DNA of 64,000 nucleotides from NCBI GenBank assembly GCA_013399855.1, contig VXAY01004336.1, positions 926,076-990,075 on the forward strand, written 5' to 3'. A program made the translations under genes and the position numbers. The notes below the pieces were generated by a model, which was not told where the DNA came from, ran no database searches, and saw only the letters and a program-made list of their open reading frames with translations. Positions 28,901 to 39,680 of this stretch are shown here, in pieces; the first letter of the stretch is position 1; the number at the start of each line of letters is the position of its first letter. Source of the DNA: Oxyruncus cristatus. Lineage: Eukaryota; Chordata; Aves; Passeriformes; Cotingidae.

Positions 28901-29219
28901 TTCATGGAAGTGTAGATCAGAAGGCACCGTCTGGTGCTGTCTAGTTCAAACTCCTGCTAAAAGTATGTTTTTCACCAACACTGCATGAATTCTTGCCTTT
29001 GTCCAGTACTTTTAAATACTGAAAAGCTCAAAGGATGGAGATTCTACAACCTCACTGGACATCGTTCTTTGGTGCTGCACAGTCACCTCCATAAAGATGC
29101 CTTGTCTAACTTCTCTTCTGAACCAGCCAATACAGAGCTTGTGGCTATTGCCCTCTGTCATATGGTCTGCCACAATGAAGAATTTTTTTCAACTTTGCAA
29201 CACTGGTTCTATTAAGTAA
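28901..29219 (-). mobile_element. Old CR1 fragment, part 1 of interrupted copy
   Basis: The plus strand carries diverged antisense CR1 3' blocks in order. They are a 'tctagttcaaactcctgct' block, 'aaaggatggagattctacaac' with 'ctcactgg', and a 'cttgtggctattgccctctgt' block. The similarity breaks off where a younger CR1 of opposite orientation begins, and it resumes after that element at 30171. This copy is therefore the older host of a nested insertion. The exact junction, within about 10 bp of 29220, is uncertain. Confidence 0.6.
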
Positions 29220-30170
29220 TCAGTGTTATTTAATATCTCCATTAATGACATTAACAAATGGGGGGCATAAAGTGCACCCTCAGCAGGTTTGCAGATGACA
29301 CCAAGCTGAGTGGTGTGGTTGACACACCTAAAGGATGGGATGCCTTCCAGAGGGACCTGGACAAGCTTGAGAAGTGGACCCATGGGAATCTCACAAGACC
29401 CAGTGCAAGGTGCAATGCTTGGGTCAGGGCAACCCCCGGTATCAACACAGGCTGGGGGATGAAGAGATGGAGAGCAGCCCTGCCAAGAAGGACTTGGGAG
29501 TGCTGGTGAATTAGAGGCTGGACATGGGCTAGGAGTGTGCACTCACAGCCCAGAAAGCCAATGGTATCCTGGGCTGTATCACAAACGGCATGGCCAGCAG
29601 GTCAAGGGAGGTGATTCTGCCCCTCTACTCCACTCTGATGAGATCCCACATGCTGTATCCAGCTCTGGCATCCCCCCAACACAGGAAGGACATTGACATG
29701 CTGGAGTGAGTCCAGAGGAGGGCCACCAAGTTGATTAGAGAGATGGAACACCTCTCCTATGGGGAAGAGCGAAGAGAATAGGAATTGCTCAGCTTGGAAA
29801 AGAGAAGGCTTCAGGGTGACCTAATTGTGGCCTTCCAGTACCTGAAGGAAGCCTTGAAGAAAGATGGAGAGAGACTTTTTACATGAGCATGTAGTGACAG
29901 GACAAGGGGGAATGGATTTAAACTGAAAGAGAGTAGGTTTAGATTAGATATTAGGAAGAAATTATTTACTGTGAGAGCAGCGAGAAACTGGACCAGGTTG
30001 CCTGGAGCAGCTGTAGATACCCCAACCCTGGAAGTTTCAAGGTCACGTTGGAAGGGGCTTTGAGCAACCTGGTCAAGTGGAAGGTGTCCCTGCCCATGGC
30101 AGGGGGGTTGGAACTACATGATTTTTAAAGTCCCTTCCAACCCAGAGCATTCCAAGATTCTGTGATTCTG
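29220..30170 (+). mobile_element. CR1 LINE, 5'-truncated, pol 3' part plus 3' end
   Basis: This is a 0.95 kb 3' portion of a CR1 non-LTR retrotransposon in sense orientation. Near 29258-29385 the frame reads through a reverse-transcriptase catalytic segment with RFADDTKLSG and then DLDKLEKW, the CR1 form of the FADD box. Later frameshifts and stops break the frame. The 3' end shows the conserved 'ggaagtttcaaggtca' and 'ccttccaaccc' blocks and finishes with CR1-type terminal octamer repeats (GATTCTGTGATTCTG, 30156-30170). It lacks the 5' region, as most CR1 copies do. It interrupts an older CR1 and cannot be active. Confidence 0.93.
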
Positions 30171-30440
30171 AGAAGATGTAGGCTTCTATTGGATTCCCCC
30201 TAGCCTTCTCTTCATCAAACTAGAGAAGCCCAGCATCTCCTTACAGGATGCATCCTACTAGCCTCTGACTCTCCTGTTAACCTTTCCCTGGATTGCCTCC
30301 AGTTTCTCTATGAACAAACAGCTTGGAAAGCCTGAGAGTCCCACCAACGGAGAAAGTCCGGGACTTCTGCATGTCTTGGAATATGGAGATGAAGCACTCA
30401 GGGTACTCGGGCTTCCCACCACAGCACTAGAGCCCTGTGC
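30171..30440 (-). mobile_element. Old CR1 fragment, part 2 of interrupted copy
   Basis: Immediately after the younger element, antisense CR1 sequence resumes with 'cttctattggattccccct', 'agccttctcttcatcaaac' and 'tagagaagcccagc'. These are blocks normally found just 5' (in CR1 sense) of those in the first half. A weaker match continues through 'gcactcagggtactcgggct' near 30394. The order and shared orientation support one original element split by insertion. The far boundary is approximate. Confidence 0.55.
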
Positions 30441-32611
30441 TCTCATCTCCAAATGTCTACTGGTATTCAGGAGTCTGTACCAGGTAGCCAGATGTACCAA
30501 CAGGCAGCTGTACATAGGAGACAGCCTAGGTGCATTGAAACAGAACTCCTTTTTTCACTGAGCATTTACATTTTGACACCCTGATGTTCTTCTCTTCTGG
30601 TAAAACTTCTGAAATCATATGGGTAATTTCGGGAGAAAGGTGTTGGCGGGTGGAAGGACTACTTTTGAGGGGCTTAACCTGTGCATGCAGTCTGAATTGC
30701 TCAGTAACACTGCCTTGCAAAGCAGAAATGGAAAAAAACCAGAGAACAGACTGACCTGAATTCAAAAAGCCTGAAAACAAGCCCAGTTACTGAAAGACTG
30801 CAACACAGAAACCTCACAGTGGTATCTCTGAAGCAAGGAGACCTAGGATCTTGAGAAAGAAGTGTGGACATACTGACTCATTGTCCGTAGCAATCTCCCA
30901 GGTATTGCTAGGTCCATTGTATGTTGTTGAGACCTCAAACTGCTAAATGTAGGAAAAATATTTTCTGTTGTTTTTAACAGTTTTTTTAATGGCAAGAAAA
31001 CTCTCTCACCCTTCTGAATCCTAAGAGAGCTGTTGTGGGGAAACAGCTGAGCTGCTTTCTTTCAAAGTCTGTACTCTCCCTGGATTTATGAATTCAATGA
31101 CCTTGGCAGTGGTACAGAAGAAATGCTTTAACATAGCAAGGGACTGTTCTTCATTTATTTCCAAATTAAGCACAAACATACTTTCTCTCATCAGTTATAC
31201 AGATTTTGAAATTCCACTTTTTTCCTCCCTCCTCAATATAATGATTTTTAAGTGCAGAAAAAAACCATGTACTCCAGCTGTATGATTTCTGTTGCACTCA
31301 TACAGCATCCCAAGATAGTAGATAAAAAGATGCTGCTTTGAATTCTCTTTTCTGAGTCCAGATTTAAATTGCCAGTGAAGTTACTATCTACATTGGCAAT
31401 TTTAGCTCTCTGGTGATTGGAATCAATTCCTGTTAGCTAAACATGTAAAGATATGACATGTTTTCCTTAATCTCAGAATATGCAGGAATAGTATTGTGTT
31501 ACAGAAGATGGGAATTTGGAGGATTCCCAAATTCAACAGAGGATTTGCTATGCTGGATCAAACAGGTTTCCTTTCCCACCCCTCTTCCCTCCAATCAGGG
31601 TTGCTGCATTTGGTAATGGCTGCAATTCATGTGAGAGAAATGACAAAATCTATCCATGCCTGATGTTCCATGCCAACAGTGCAATACTGTATGTGGAGAG
31701 AAGGCAATTTCCTTTTGACCTTGGAAAAGAGCAGTTTAAGCAATGAAGTTGCTGTTATGCAGGCCAACAAGTGCTGTAGTCAATTTTAAAAATCCACCCC
31801 TGCATATGGAAAAAGAAGTTAATACTGGATGTTAAGGCTACAGTACAGTCAAGAAACACCAGATAGTACCATTACTGATAATCGACCATATTTTGTTTAA
31901 TTAAATGTCTGGACATTTACTTATAGTAGAAGCTTTTCTTATAAAGTGCAAATTTTTTTCAAAGTTGCTTGACCATCATTCTAGCCCAAGCCTCCCCCAC
32001 ATTTCTGACTAAAATTACTCCTTCCTGCTGGGAAGCTGCCTGTAGGATGTACTCTAACATGGATAATGAGAACCATTTCTGGGTACAATGAGTTCTTTCC
32101 CTAGTAACTTCCACCCCACAGTTACTCCAAAAATCCTTGCTGGATTAGCCTGCAGTTATCCAGAAAGATAGAGAACTCACATGTTTTCAAAGGAACAGTC
32201 ATGTAGCTTGATCTTATCATGATATTAGTGAAAGCAAGCAGATTACAAAACGTCTCTTAATCTGGCACAAGCCATTATGGTGAACAGCCACATAAATGGA
32301 TTTTAGGAAGCTGGGTTCATTGAATCCCTTAGTCACACCACTTTCCTTTTTAATCAAGAATTACAGTTACAGTTTTAGTGATAAAAATACCTGATGAACC
32401 CCTTAGATTAGGTGGCTTTGCTAAGTTGTCTGATCTGTATACATTGCCCTGAAAATGACTTCATTCCTTTTGGATAATCCAGGGGCTTGACACACACCAC
32501 CATGCCAGCTGGGCTGGCCAGGGTCCAGTCATGGCTGTTTCTCTACCTTTTTTCATGTCTGGTGTCTTCTTGCAAGAATTTCTGGCAGGCAACATGCACT
32601 GAGGGTCTAAA
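30441..32611. other. Intergenic DNA, no gene seen
   Basis: No gene or repeat family recognised. It contains an imperfect stem-loop at 31358-31413, listed separately. Confidence 0.6.
31358..31413. other. Imperfect stem-loop
   Basis: The arm at 31366-31380 pairs with 31388-31402 across a 7-nt loop. Fourteen of 15 positions pair, including one G-U, with a single A-A mismatch. After an asymmetric internal loop a further five pairs form (31358-31362 with 31409-31413). It is shorter than a typical microRNA precursor and could be chance. Confidence 0.35.
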
Positions 32612-32699
32612 TTCATCACAGAAATTGTGTTGTATAGGAAGATGCAAATTTCCAGGTTGCTCTCTGCATCTTCCTATGCAAGACAATTGCTGACAAGAA
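32612..32699 (+). ncRNA. Candidate microRNA-like hairpin
   Basis: The arms 32619-32646 and 32665-32692 fold on each other with 28 stem positions. Twenty-five are Watson-Crick, one is U-G (32633/32678) and two are mismatches (32622/32689 and 32629/32682). The 13 pairs next to the loop (32634-32646 with 32665-32677) are perfect, and the loop is 18 nt. Below the stem, a symmetric 4x4 internal loop is followed by three more pairs (32612-32614 with 32697-32699). The 28-bp stem, loop size and flanking internal loop resemble a Drosha/Dicer substrate. On the minus strand the U-G would become A-C, so the plus strand is favoured. I do not recognise the arm sequences as a named miRNA. Alternatives are a short inverted-repeat transposon remnant or a recent inverted duplication. 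Confidence 0.5.
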
Positions 32700-33047
32700 A
32701 TACAGACATCTGAGGCAGACCTGGCTCTAGCCATTCTCCCTTTTACTTGTCTGGTCTTGCATTTGCATTCCTAAAATGCTGTCTGCCCTCCCACATAGTG
32801 CAGGCAATGGGTCTTGGAGACATCTACAGAAAGAGAGAAAACTGTAATTTATAAAGATTGCTGGCCTTACTGAGGGGAGTGGGACATTCGGCTTCCACCA
32901 ACTTTCCCTGGAAAAGTAGTTCACAAATATATTTATAATATACAGGAGTACTTTTTTTTTCCTCTCTTGACCGGGTTATGAAATAGAATAAATACAAGAT
33001 AGACAGAGAGGCAGAGAAACAGGTAGATATTTTGTCTGGCAGGCTTT

Positions 33048-33073
33048 CACTTTACAAGCCATCTTGTAAAGTG
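33048..33073. other. Perfect 11-bp inverted repeat, 4-nt loop
   Basis: CACTTTACAAG (33048-33058) pairs exactly with CTTGTAAAGTG (33063-33073) around CCAT. Weak additional pairing (33042-33046 with 33077-33081) is possible with a bulge. It is a strong small hairpin of unknown meaning, about 350 bp from the miRNA-like hairpin. Confidence 0.4.
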
Positions 33074-34794
33074 GCTAAGGCATCTGCTATTCAATTTCAA
33101 CTCACAATTCAATTGTAACCCTATGATAACAATCAACCTTTTTAAATCTTGTATTCTGCAGAGGTATTCTTTTCTGAGGAAAAATATTCTGTAATGACTT
33201 TAAGCTATCCACAGGCAGACAAGAAAGCAAGAGGAAGGATTTCCTCCTGAACTGACTGGAAGCTCTGCTTAGACCTTGCAGTGCGAATGAGATTTGGTCT
33301 TCTGGGTTTGCAGAGACACACCAGAGTCCACCTCCTTTTAAAACCCCCACCCAATATCTACCCAGTGAAAATCTCTTAGACGGATACAGATGGTAGTCTG
33401 CTAAATCTTCTAAGCACTGATGCATTTCTGTCATCCTATGAACACATCAACAAATTATGACTACCTCAGCCTCTTACAAGCGAAACATGGTTCTCCTCAT
33501 TTCAGATGCACAAAGCACAGAGACAATAAATGGCTTTACATCCACAAAATAATGTCTGCAACACACCTGCAACTTAAACTGGGTGCTGTGCCATTAAGTA
33601 CAGTACATTTCTCACAGGGATGGCAAGGATTGCTGCAAGAGAACACAATCCTTTACTGGGGATCAGAACAACTGGACTATACCTATTATTCACTACACTA
33701 GAGTTGTTCAAGGGTAAGGGACCCAGAGGCCAAACCCATTAAAAACTTGGAAAAAGGACAACAAAGCCCAGGGAAGAGCAATTTGCATTCATGCTAAATA
33801 TCATCAAGGAATCTTATATTCTTGCGTTATACATGATGAAGAAACTTCGAAGATCTCGTTCCCCTCTCCTCAGCAGAAGCCCAATTTAAAAATATAATTG
33901 AGAGATTAAAGAGACCTCACCTTGAACGTTTTCATATATCTGTGCTAGGGGCTGACTAACTTAGGCTGTCTCTTAACAAGTATCCTGTTTCCTGCAGCTG
34001 ACCAGAGGCTCTCTGAGAGCACGGTGGGCTGGCAGAGCAGTGCTATTTCTTCTTTTCTGATGGCTTCTATGTGAAGCCTTTCGAGCAGATTCACAGCTTT
34101 GCCAAGGCATTTCTGTTCTGAGAGGTTTATGGTAGACAGCCTGGCCTTGTTTTACAGCAACCTGGTAGGTTCAGTACCTCTGCTCAAGGCTAACCTCTCT
34201 GGGTTTCAGCTGGAACCCACTCTGGCTTCAGTGGCATTGATGGAGGGTCCATAGTCACTTGGATATTTTTTGTTTGGGAACAAGGCACTGTGACTGCCTG
34301 TCTCAAATAACCTTTTGGAAGAGTTCATCTGCCCTCAGCTTTGGTATCTTAAGTCCTTCATAGACTCCCTTCTACTTTCTTCAAAATCACTGGTGTAGAT
34401 TAAAAGGTGCTTGAAGGAGCAGTAGTTCACCTTCTCTGCTTTCCAGTCTTAGGGAGTCCTGCTTTTATTCTCTAGGACTTAACTATTCATCGATCCATCA
34501 GCAAAAAGATGTGAGGATTAATTTAGATGTGTTCTCTTTTACATACCAAAAGCAAGGTTGTGGGGATTTTGTTATGTCACAGTTAGGTTCTGAGACAAAA
34601 GCACGATTAAAGTGTTTTGAGTTTAATACACTTATGATAATAATGTCATCTATTTCTTTAAAAATAATTCTTTTAAACAAATATTTTTCTGCCAGCACTG
34701 TAGTGCTAGAAACGGTATTGCTACTAATCTTATCCTTATTCTAATAAGCTTTGGTTAATTCAAACTTCTTTGCTTTAGAAAAAGGGTTTCCTTT
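33074..34794. other. Intergenic DNA, no gene seen
   Basis: No gene or recognised repeat. Short open frames near 33102-33701 and 34498-34744 overlap on both strands and have no recognisable domain. Confidence 0.6.
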
Positions 34795-34954
34795 GATGAG
34801 TCACCATCCCTGGAGGTATTTAAAAGATGTGTAGTTATGGCACTTAGGGACATGGTTTAGTGGTGGACTTGGCAACGCTGGGTTAATGGTTGGACTCAAT
34901 GATTTGAGAGATCTTTTCAACATAAATTATTGCATGATTTTATGATTCTATGAT
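34795..34954 (+). mobile_element. CR1 LINE 3'-end fragment
   Basis: This is a short sense-oriented CR1 tail. 'catccctggaggtatttaaa' is followed by 'gggacatggtttagtggtgg', then 'ttggcaacgctgggttaatg' and 'ttggactcaatgatttgaga'. It ends with ATTTTATGATTCTATGAT, the CR1 terminal octamers. All pol sequence is missing. The 5' truncation point is placed near 34795. Confidence 0.9.
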
Positions 34955-37900
34955 GCTGCTTCATTTCAGCTGCTGTATTGTGTGAGCTGCAGTGACATGG
35001 ATGTACCTAATTCCCAGGGTTAGCCAGCATGTTTTCTCAGTGTTTTTCCTTTCCCAGACAGCTTGGAAGCCTGGTTAGGAAGAGGTTAGGAGTTAGAAGT
35101 GGGTTAGGGGACTGGGAGAGGATTGAGCTGAGTTCGCATTGCCCTGTGGTAGAGCTCAGCAGGGGGAGCAAGGCAGAGCACTGCCATCTCACCATCCATC
35201 TTCTACCTTACTGCCTTCACAGCAATTTTGGGAAACTACCCTGAAGGAGGTCAGAAAGTGTCTGGCACAGCAAGAAATGAAGACATTTAGAAATTTTGCT
35301 TCAGTCAGATGTAGTTTCTTCCTCTTTCTCTCCCTCTTTTTTCTTAATGGAATCTGTTGCCTAAACATTTCTGTGCTTTTGTCTCTAGTTCTATTCTGCT
35401 CTTACTTGAAGGTGGCAATTTTGCTCAAGAGATTCATAGCAAGAGAAATAGAAGACAAAAGTCTCATTGATATTTCAGACAACAAAGGAAAAACTGAACA
35501 AGAAGGTAATTAAAGTAAAATCCTGAAAGCTCTTCATTCTACAAGGTAACAAAAGTGTCTCTAAATCCCAGTTTAATTTTTCTTGTCATGTTGACTATCC
35601 TGCTCCAATGAATAGACAAAATGTTCTAGCGTATCTCCCTTTGTGTACATATTTTTTATTCTTTTTCCTGCACTTATATTACAAAAGGTTGAGAAGAGGT
35701 TTTGTGCACAATGGAAGAGTATTTGCTCTGCGGTCTGATGCTTATTAGGTTTTAAATCTGTTTGAAATAATGAATTGAAATTTACTGTAATTAAATATAA
35801 AACATTAGTTAACTGAGTGTTATTAACAAAGCAAACCAAAAACAGTTTATAAAGTTTGTATTTCCTTTTACAGAAATTTCCCTGCTTACAAGAACCCTGT
35901 ATGCTAACCCTTAAAGACTCTATGCCAATCACAAAAGACATTTTTCATTTTCAGATGGGAGAATTGCATTTCTTTATTCAATGTAATATTATATTATTTG
36001 AAGTTTAGAATAATTGTATGAAGTGCTTATGCAAGAATTCTACCAGTAAAACCCATATTTCTCTCATTGCATATATTTTGCTACACATCAGTTGCAGCAG
36101 AAAGATGCATATGAGCGGTATCATTGAATTACTGGAATGCACAGAATATACATCACTTGATAATTTGTCTCTGAAAAGCAACACCACAGAATATTATATT
36201 GAGCACTCTGGCACTAAGAAGATTCTTTCTTACAGCAAAATTTCCATCCAGGAGCAAATAGTTGAATTTATTAAATGTAGCTCAGATTTTAATTCTTAAG
36301 AGTTGATTGATTCTGTCCCACATTGTATTTTTGAAGGGCAGTTGATGAAAGTACTTTGGGGCAGAAGGCACTTGTCTCTGGGAGACTTTAAAGAACCTAA
36401 AGGCTTCTTCATTCTGGAGAAGCACAACATTGCCAGGATAGGTATGGTGGCAGACGATTCCTGAAGCAAAACAACATTGTTGGTTACACAGTATTCAGCA
36501 TTTTCTTCTTTACTATCTCCCTGTTGCAAGGAACTGCTCACTCTAAGGTATCACTGGGCTACATGATGTACCTTCAGGATCCAGCACCCAAGGGTACAAA
36601 CCCAGGTACAATTGCTCTTTCCCCTTTTACTCAGACTGAAGGCAGCCAGTTTCCCAGCACCCCAAAGCAAATACAATAATCCCTTAAAAGTCAGTAGCTG
36701 CTGGGCTTTTGAAAGTAAAACGCTGTGAAGGAAGTGTTTTCCTCAAGGCTCTGAGGGGAGAGACAACAAAGAATGGCTCCACATACAATGAGGATTTGCC
36801 TTGAGCAGCATCCAAATGCCTGTGTTTCACCAGAAGTGCAAATCCTTTCTGCACCTTGAGTCAAGCCAGAGTCTAATTGTTAAAGTAGATATTTGTACTG
36901 GGACACATAAGAGCACACCCTGCAAAAGTGTGTAGGTGCTGTAGCCTCCACCTTGCTCAGACAGCAGCATCAGCAGTACTTCACTAAACTGCATGCAGAA
37001 TGATGTTATTCACTCCCTCCTAAGGAGGGGTTTTACAGGATTTCCTTCCTATGTTAGTGTTAATTCTATGACATAGATTAGAAGTAAAGCTGAAGCTCTG
37101 CAATCCCGTTAGCCCATTACCTCCCAGCTTCTCAAGACTCACTGTCAGTAAAGGATAGATAGGCTCAGGTTTGTGTCTTTAGCTCCCTGTCCTCCTAAGT
37201 GCATGGGAGTGTTTGCATGGGTTTTGTGTAGCTATCCTTAACCAAACCCACTGTTCAACCTGGTTAATCCTCATGACTTCTCTGTGCACACATAATCCAA
37301 ACAGCCATCTTTCCCAATATTTTACTTTCTTATTTTCTGTTTGCATAACTCCTGTGAGGTTTGCAGGCCGCATCTAGTTCCCTCAGGGAGGTGGCAAAAT
37401 CACAGCAGATCAGGCTCTTTGCTCTAAAATTTCCCAAAGATCAAAGTTTAGTTATCATTAGAACGTAAATGTCACAATATTATGAAACTGGTGCATCAGG
37501 AAAGAACATATCTTCCTCTTTGAAAGAGTTTCTATGTGATGTGACATTTTGGTAACATTTGAGGGAGGACTTTTTTTTTCTCTTTAATGATCTTTCTCTG
37601 CTTCTTTTTTCGGCCAGTATAAGTATGCTGCTCCCACCTGCTAAAATAACATTTAAAACAAAGTATTTCACAAAATCCTTTTCTTTTTCAAACTGACTTC
37701 AACATCCACCTTGTTGTTTCACTCAATCTGTTTCTCAAGGCAAGAAAAAAGGGATTGAGTTCATGAATATTAAGAAAGCATGGCTCCTAATCTCTACATA
37801 AATATACTCAAATTATCAATATACCACAGCAAGAGATAGGTTGCAGAGTGTTTGGGAACAGGGATCCACTTGAGAAAATATTGCTTTTGTGAGATGCTTG

Positions 37901-39364
37901 AATCCTGACTGGCCTAGAGCACCTCCAGTGTGAGATGTAGCACATTATCAGCTCATGTTTTCTGTTTCTTCTTCAGTAAGTCAATTAAACTAACAGTTCA
38001 GAGATTCCCAAAGATGTATTACATAAAGTATTGACTGCAGGAACCCCATAGCGATTATATCGGGTAATGTTGGTACACTGGATGATTACTTAAACCCGGC
38101 AGCCTGAAAATATTCATCCCCCCAGCAGCTATGTTTAATAAATTATTAATTATGCTAGCCTGTTCAGCTGAAGTGAGTATTTATTCAGGGCCCTGGAGAC
38201 ACTGGGCAGCCAGTGCTGGGCTGCAGATGGGCATCCCACCTGCCAGTCCCTTCGTGGTGTCCTGGCTGAGCCTCCAAAGCATAGCCAGCTACCCCTCGTT
38301 TAACATGGCCTTCGTGCATGGAGGGAAAGGTGGGAGCAGCTCCTACTGCTTTCTTGCGCTCTCAGACAGATACAACCCTGTGATATGTTGAATGAAACAG
38401 ATATATGTTTAAGAGTGTATGTGTAGTTCTTGCAATTATACCTAACCGGAGCGCCTCAGCCCAGGAGGACTGTAAATGAACACGTTAATAACTCTGACAC
38501 TAAGTATTTAAAAAAAGAAATTATCCCTGTAATCAGTCGATGCTCTCTGTTACCAGCCAGTAAAAGGGCAACATACAAAGTACACATCTTATGACAACCG
38601 GAAAAAAACCCCAGCAACCAAAAAACAAACTCAAGCAAAAATTCCCGACAGCAGTAAATTCTTAAAATTCACTAAATTCTTCCACAAACCTAAATATGTT
38701 TCCCAAGAAAGCAGGATCATGCTTGGGATTGAAAACTATTCCAAACACCTTTGAAATACATTAAATTCAAGTTCATAATTTTAAACTAGTGCATTCCTCC
38801 AGCCACAAGAAATATGATGGAGAAGGTCAATGCAGCAAATTACTTGGGTGGCAGGAGTTGAAGGATGATGTTCTCTTTCTATGAGCATTAAAACCCACCT
38901 GTATTTTAAATTATACCCTTCTGAAGATCAGATTTTGCAGCTATTCAATCCTGGCCTGGTAGTTTCAGTGGAGTTATCATTGAAAGATCCTGATTCAGGA
39001 CAAAACTCCTGAAGACAAATAGCATATTTCTTTAAACTATACCGCTCAGAGGCTCCTGCAACAGTCTGTAGCTGTTAAAACTGGAAGCTGATAAAAATTA
39101 GCAGAAGATGAGATGCTTATGGGTCATCTTCCTCATGCGTAGTGTCTGGGATTGCGTGCATAGTAATCAGAGCATTGTCCTAGCCATGTTAGTCTGGCTA
39201 TGTAGAAAGATACCACGTTTGTAGGTAGTAACTTTTCTCAGATCAACATCAACATTTTAGCATCTAGTCAGACATCATGAGGGGGTAGTAGTGGGCCTTA
39301 AAGTTTTCTTTTCTCCGGTTGTGCTTCCTTACCTAGCACCTATATGCTAGGGAGAAGATAAAAA
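34955..39364. other. Intergenic DNA, no gene seen
   Basis: No supported gene. The 124-codon frame at 35139-35513 begins at TTG and has no family resemblance. A short AT-rich run with several TAAT homeodomain-type cores lies at 38130-38155, followed by a moderately GC-rich block to about 38300. A region around 38,940-39,010 resembles old amniote SINE/LINE remnants but is too diverged to assign. Confidence 0.6.
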
Positions 39365-39409
39365 ACGTAAAAATAACGTGATAAGTATTTCAACGTTGTA
39401 AAATAACGT
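39365..39409. promoter_or_regulatory. Cluster of four ACGT cores
   Basis: ACGT occurs at 39365, 39376, 39393 and 39406, in two related contexts (TAAAAATAACGTG and TAAAATAACGTA). ACGT is the core bound by CREB/ATF and PAR-type bZIP proteins, and RTTACGTAAY-like sites (NFIL3, DBP, HLF) resemble the flanks here. Because CpG is scarce in this region, four in 45 bp is unusual. Function is unproven; a degenerate tandem duplication could also explain it. Confidence 0.3.
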
Positions 39410-39647
39410 AAGAAGAGTTTTTCCTGCACCTCTGTTGACTGTATTACTCCAAGCAGTCATATTTTAAACATTCATGAAGATGTGAATCTGGACCACAAAG
39501 GGTAGAGTCTAACAACGAGTGAGAATCTAGGGCAGGGATGCAAGTTACACAGCCTGGTGTAAAAATCAACAATATTAGCAACAAAAAATAAGGCATTGGC
39601 TGTAAAATCAAAGAAAACTTACAACTGACAGAGGCATCCGAGCTTTA

Positions 39648-39680
39648 CTGAAGTCAGTAAAAGAACCTCCCTGACTTCAG
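39648..39680. repeat. Perfect 10-bp inverted repeat, possible ancient SINE/LINE remnant
   Basis: CTGAAGTCAG (39648-39657) and CTGACTTCAG (39671-39680) are exact reverse complements around a 13-nt loop. 'GAAGTCA...TGACTTC' pairs of this kind recur in old amniote interspersed repeats, which is the likeliest source. Not assigned to a family. Confidence 0.35.

Noticed and set aside
35139..35513. 124-codon open frame on the plus strand
   Set aside because: It begins at TTG, shows no recognisable domain, and has no promoter or splice context.
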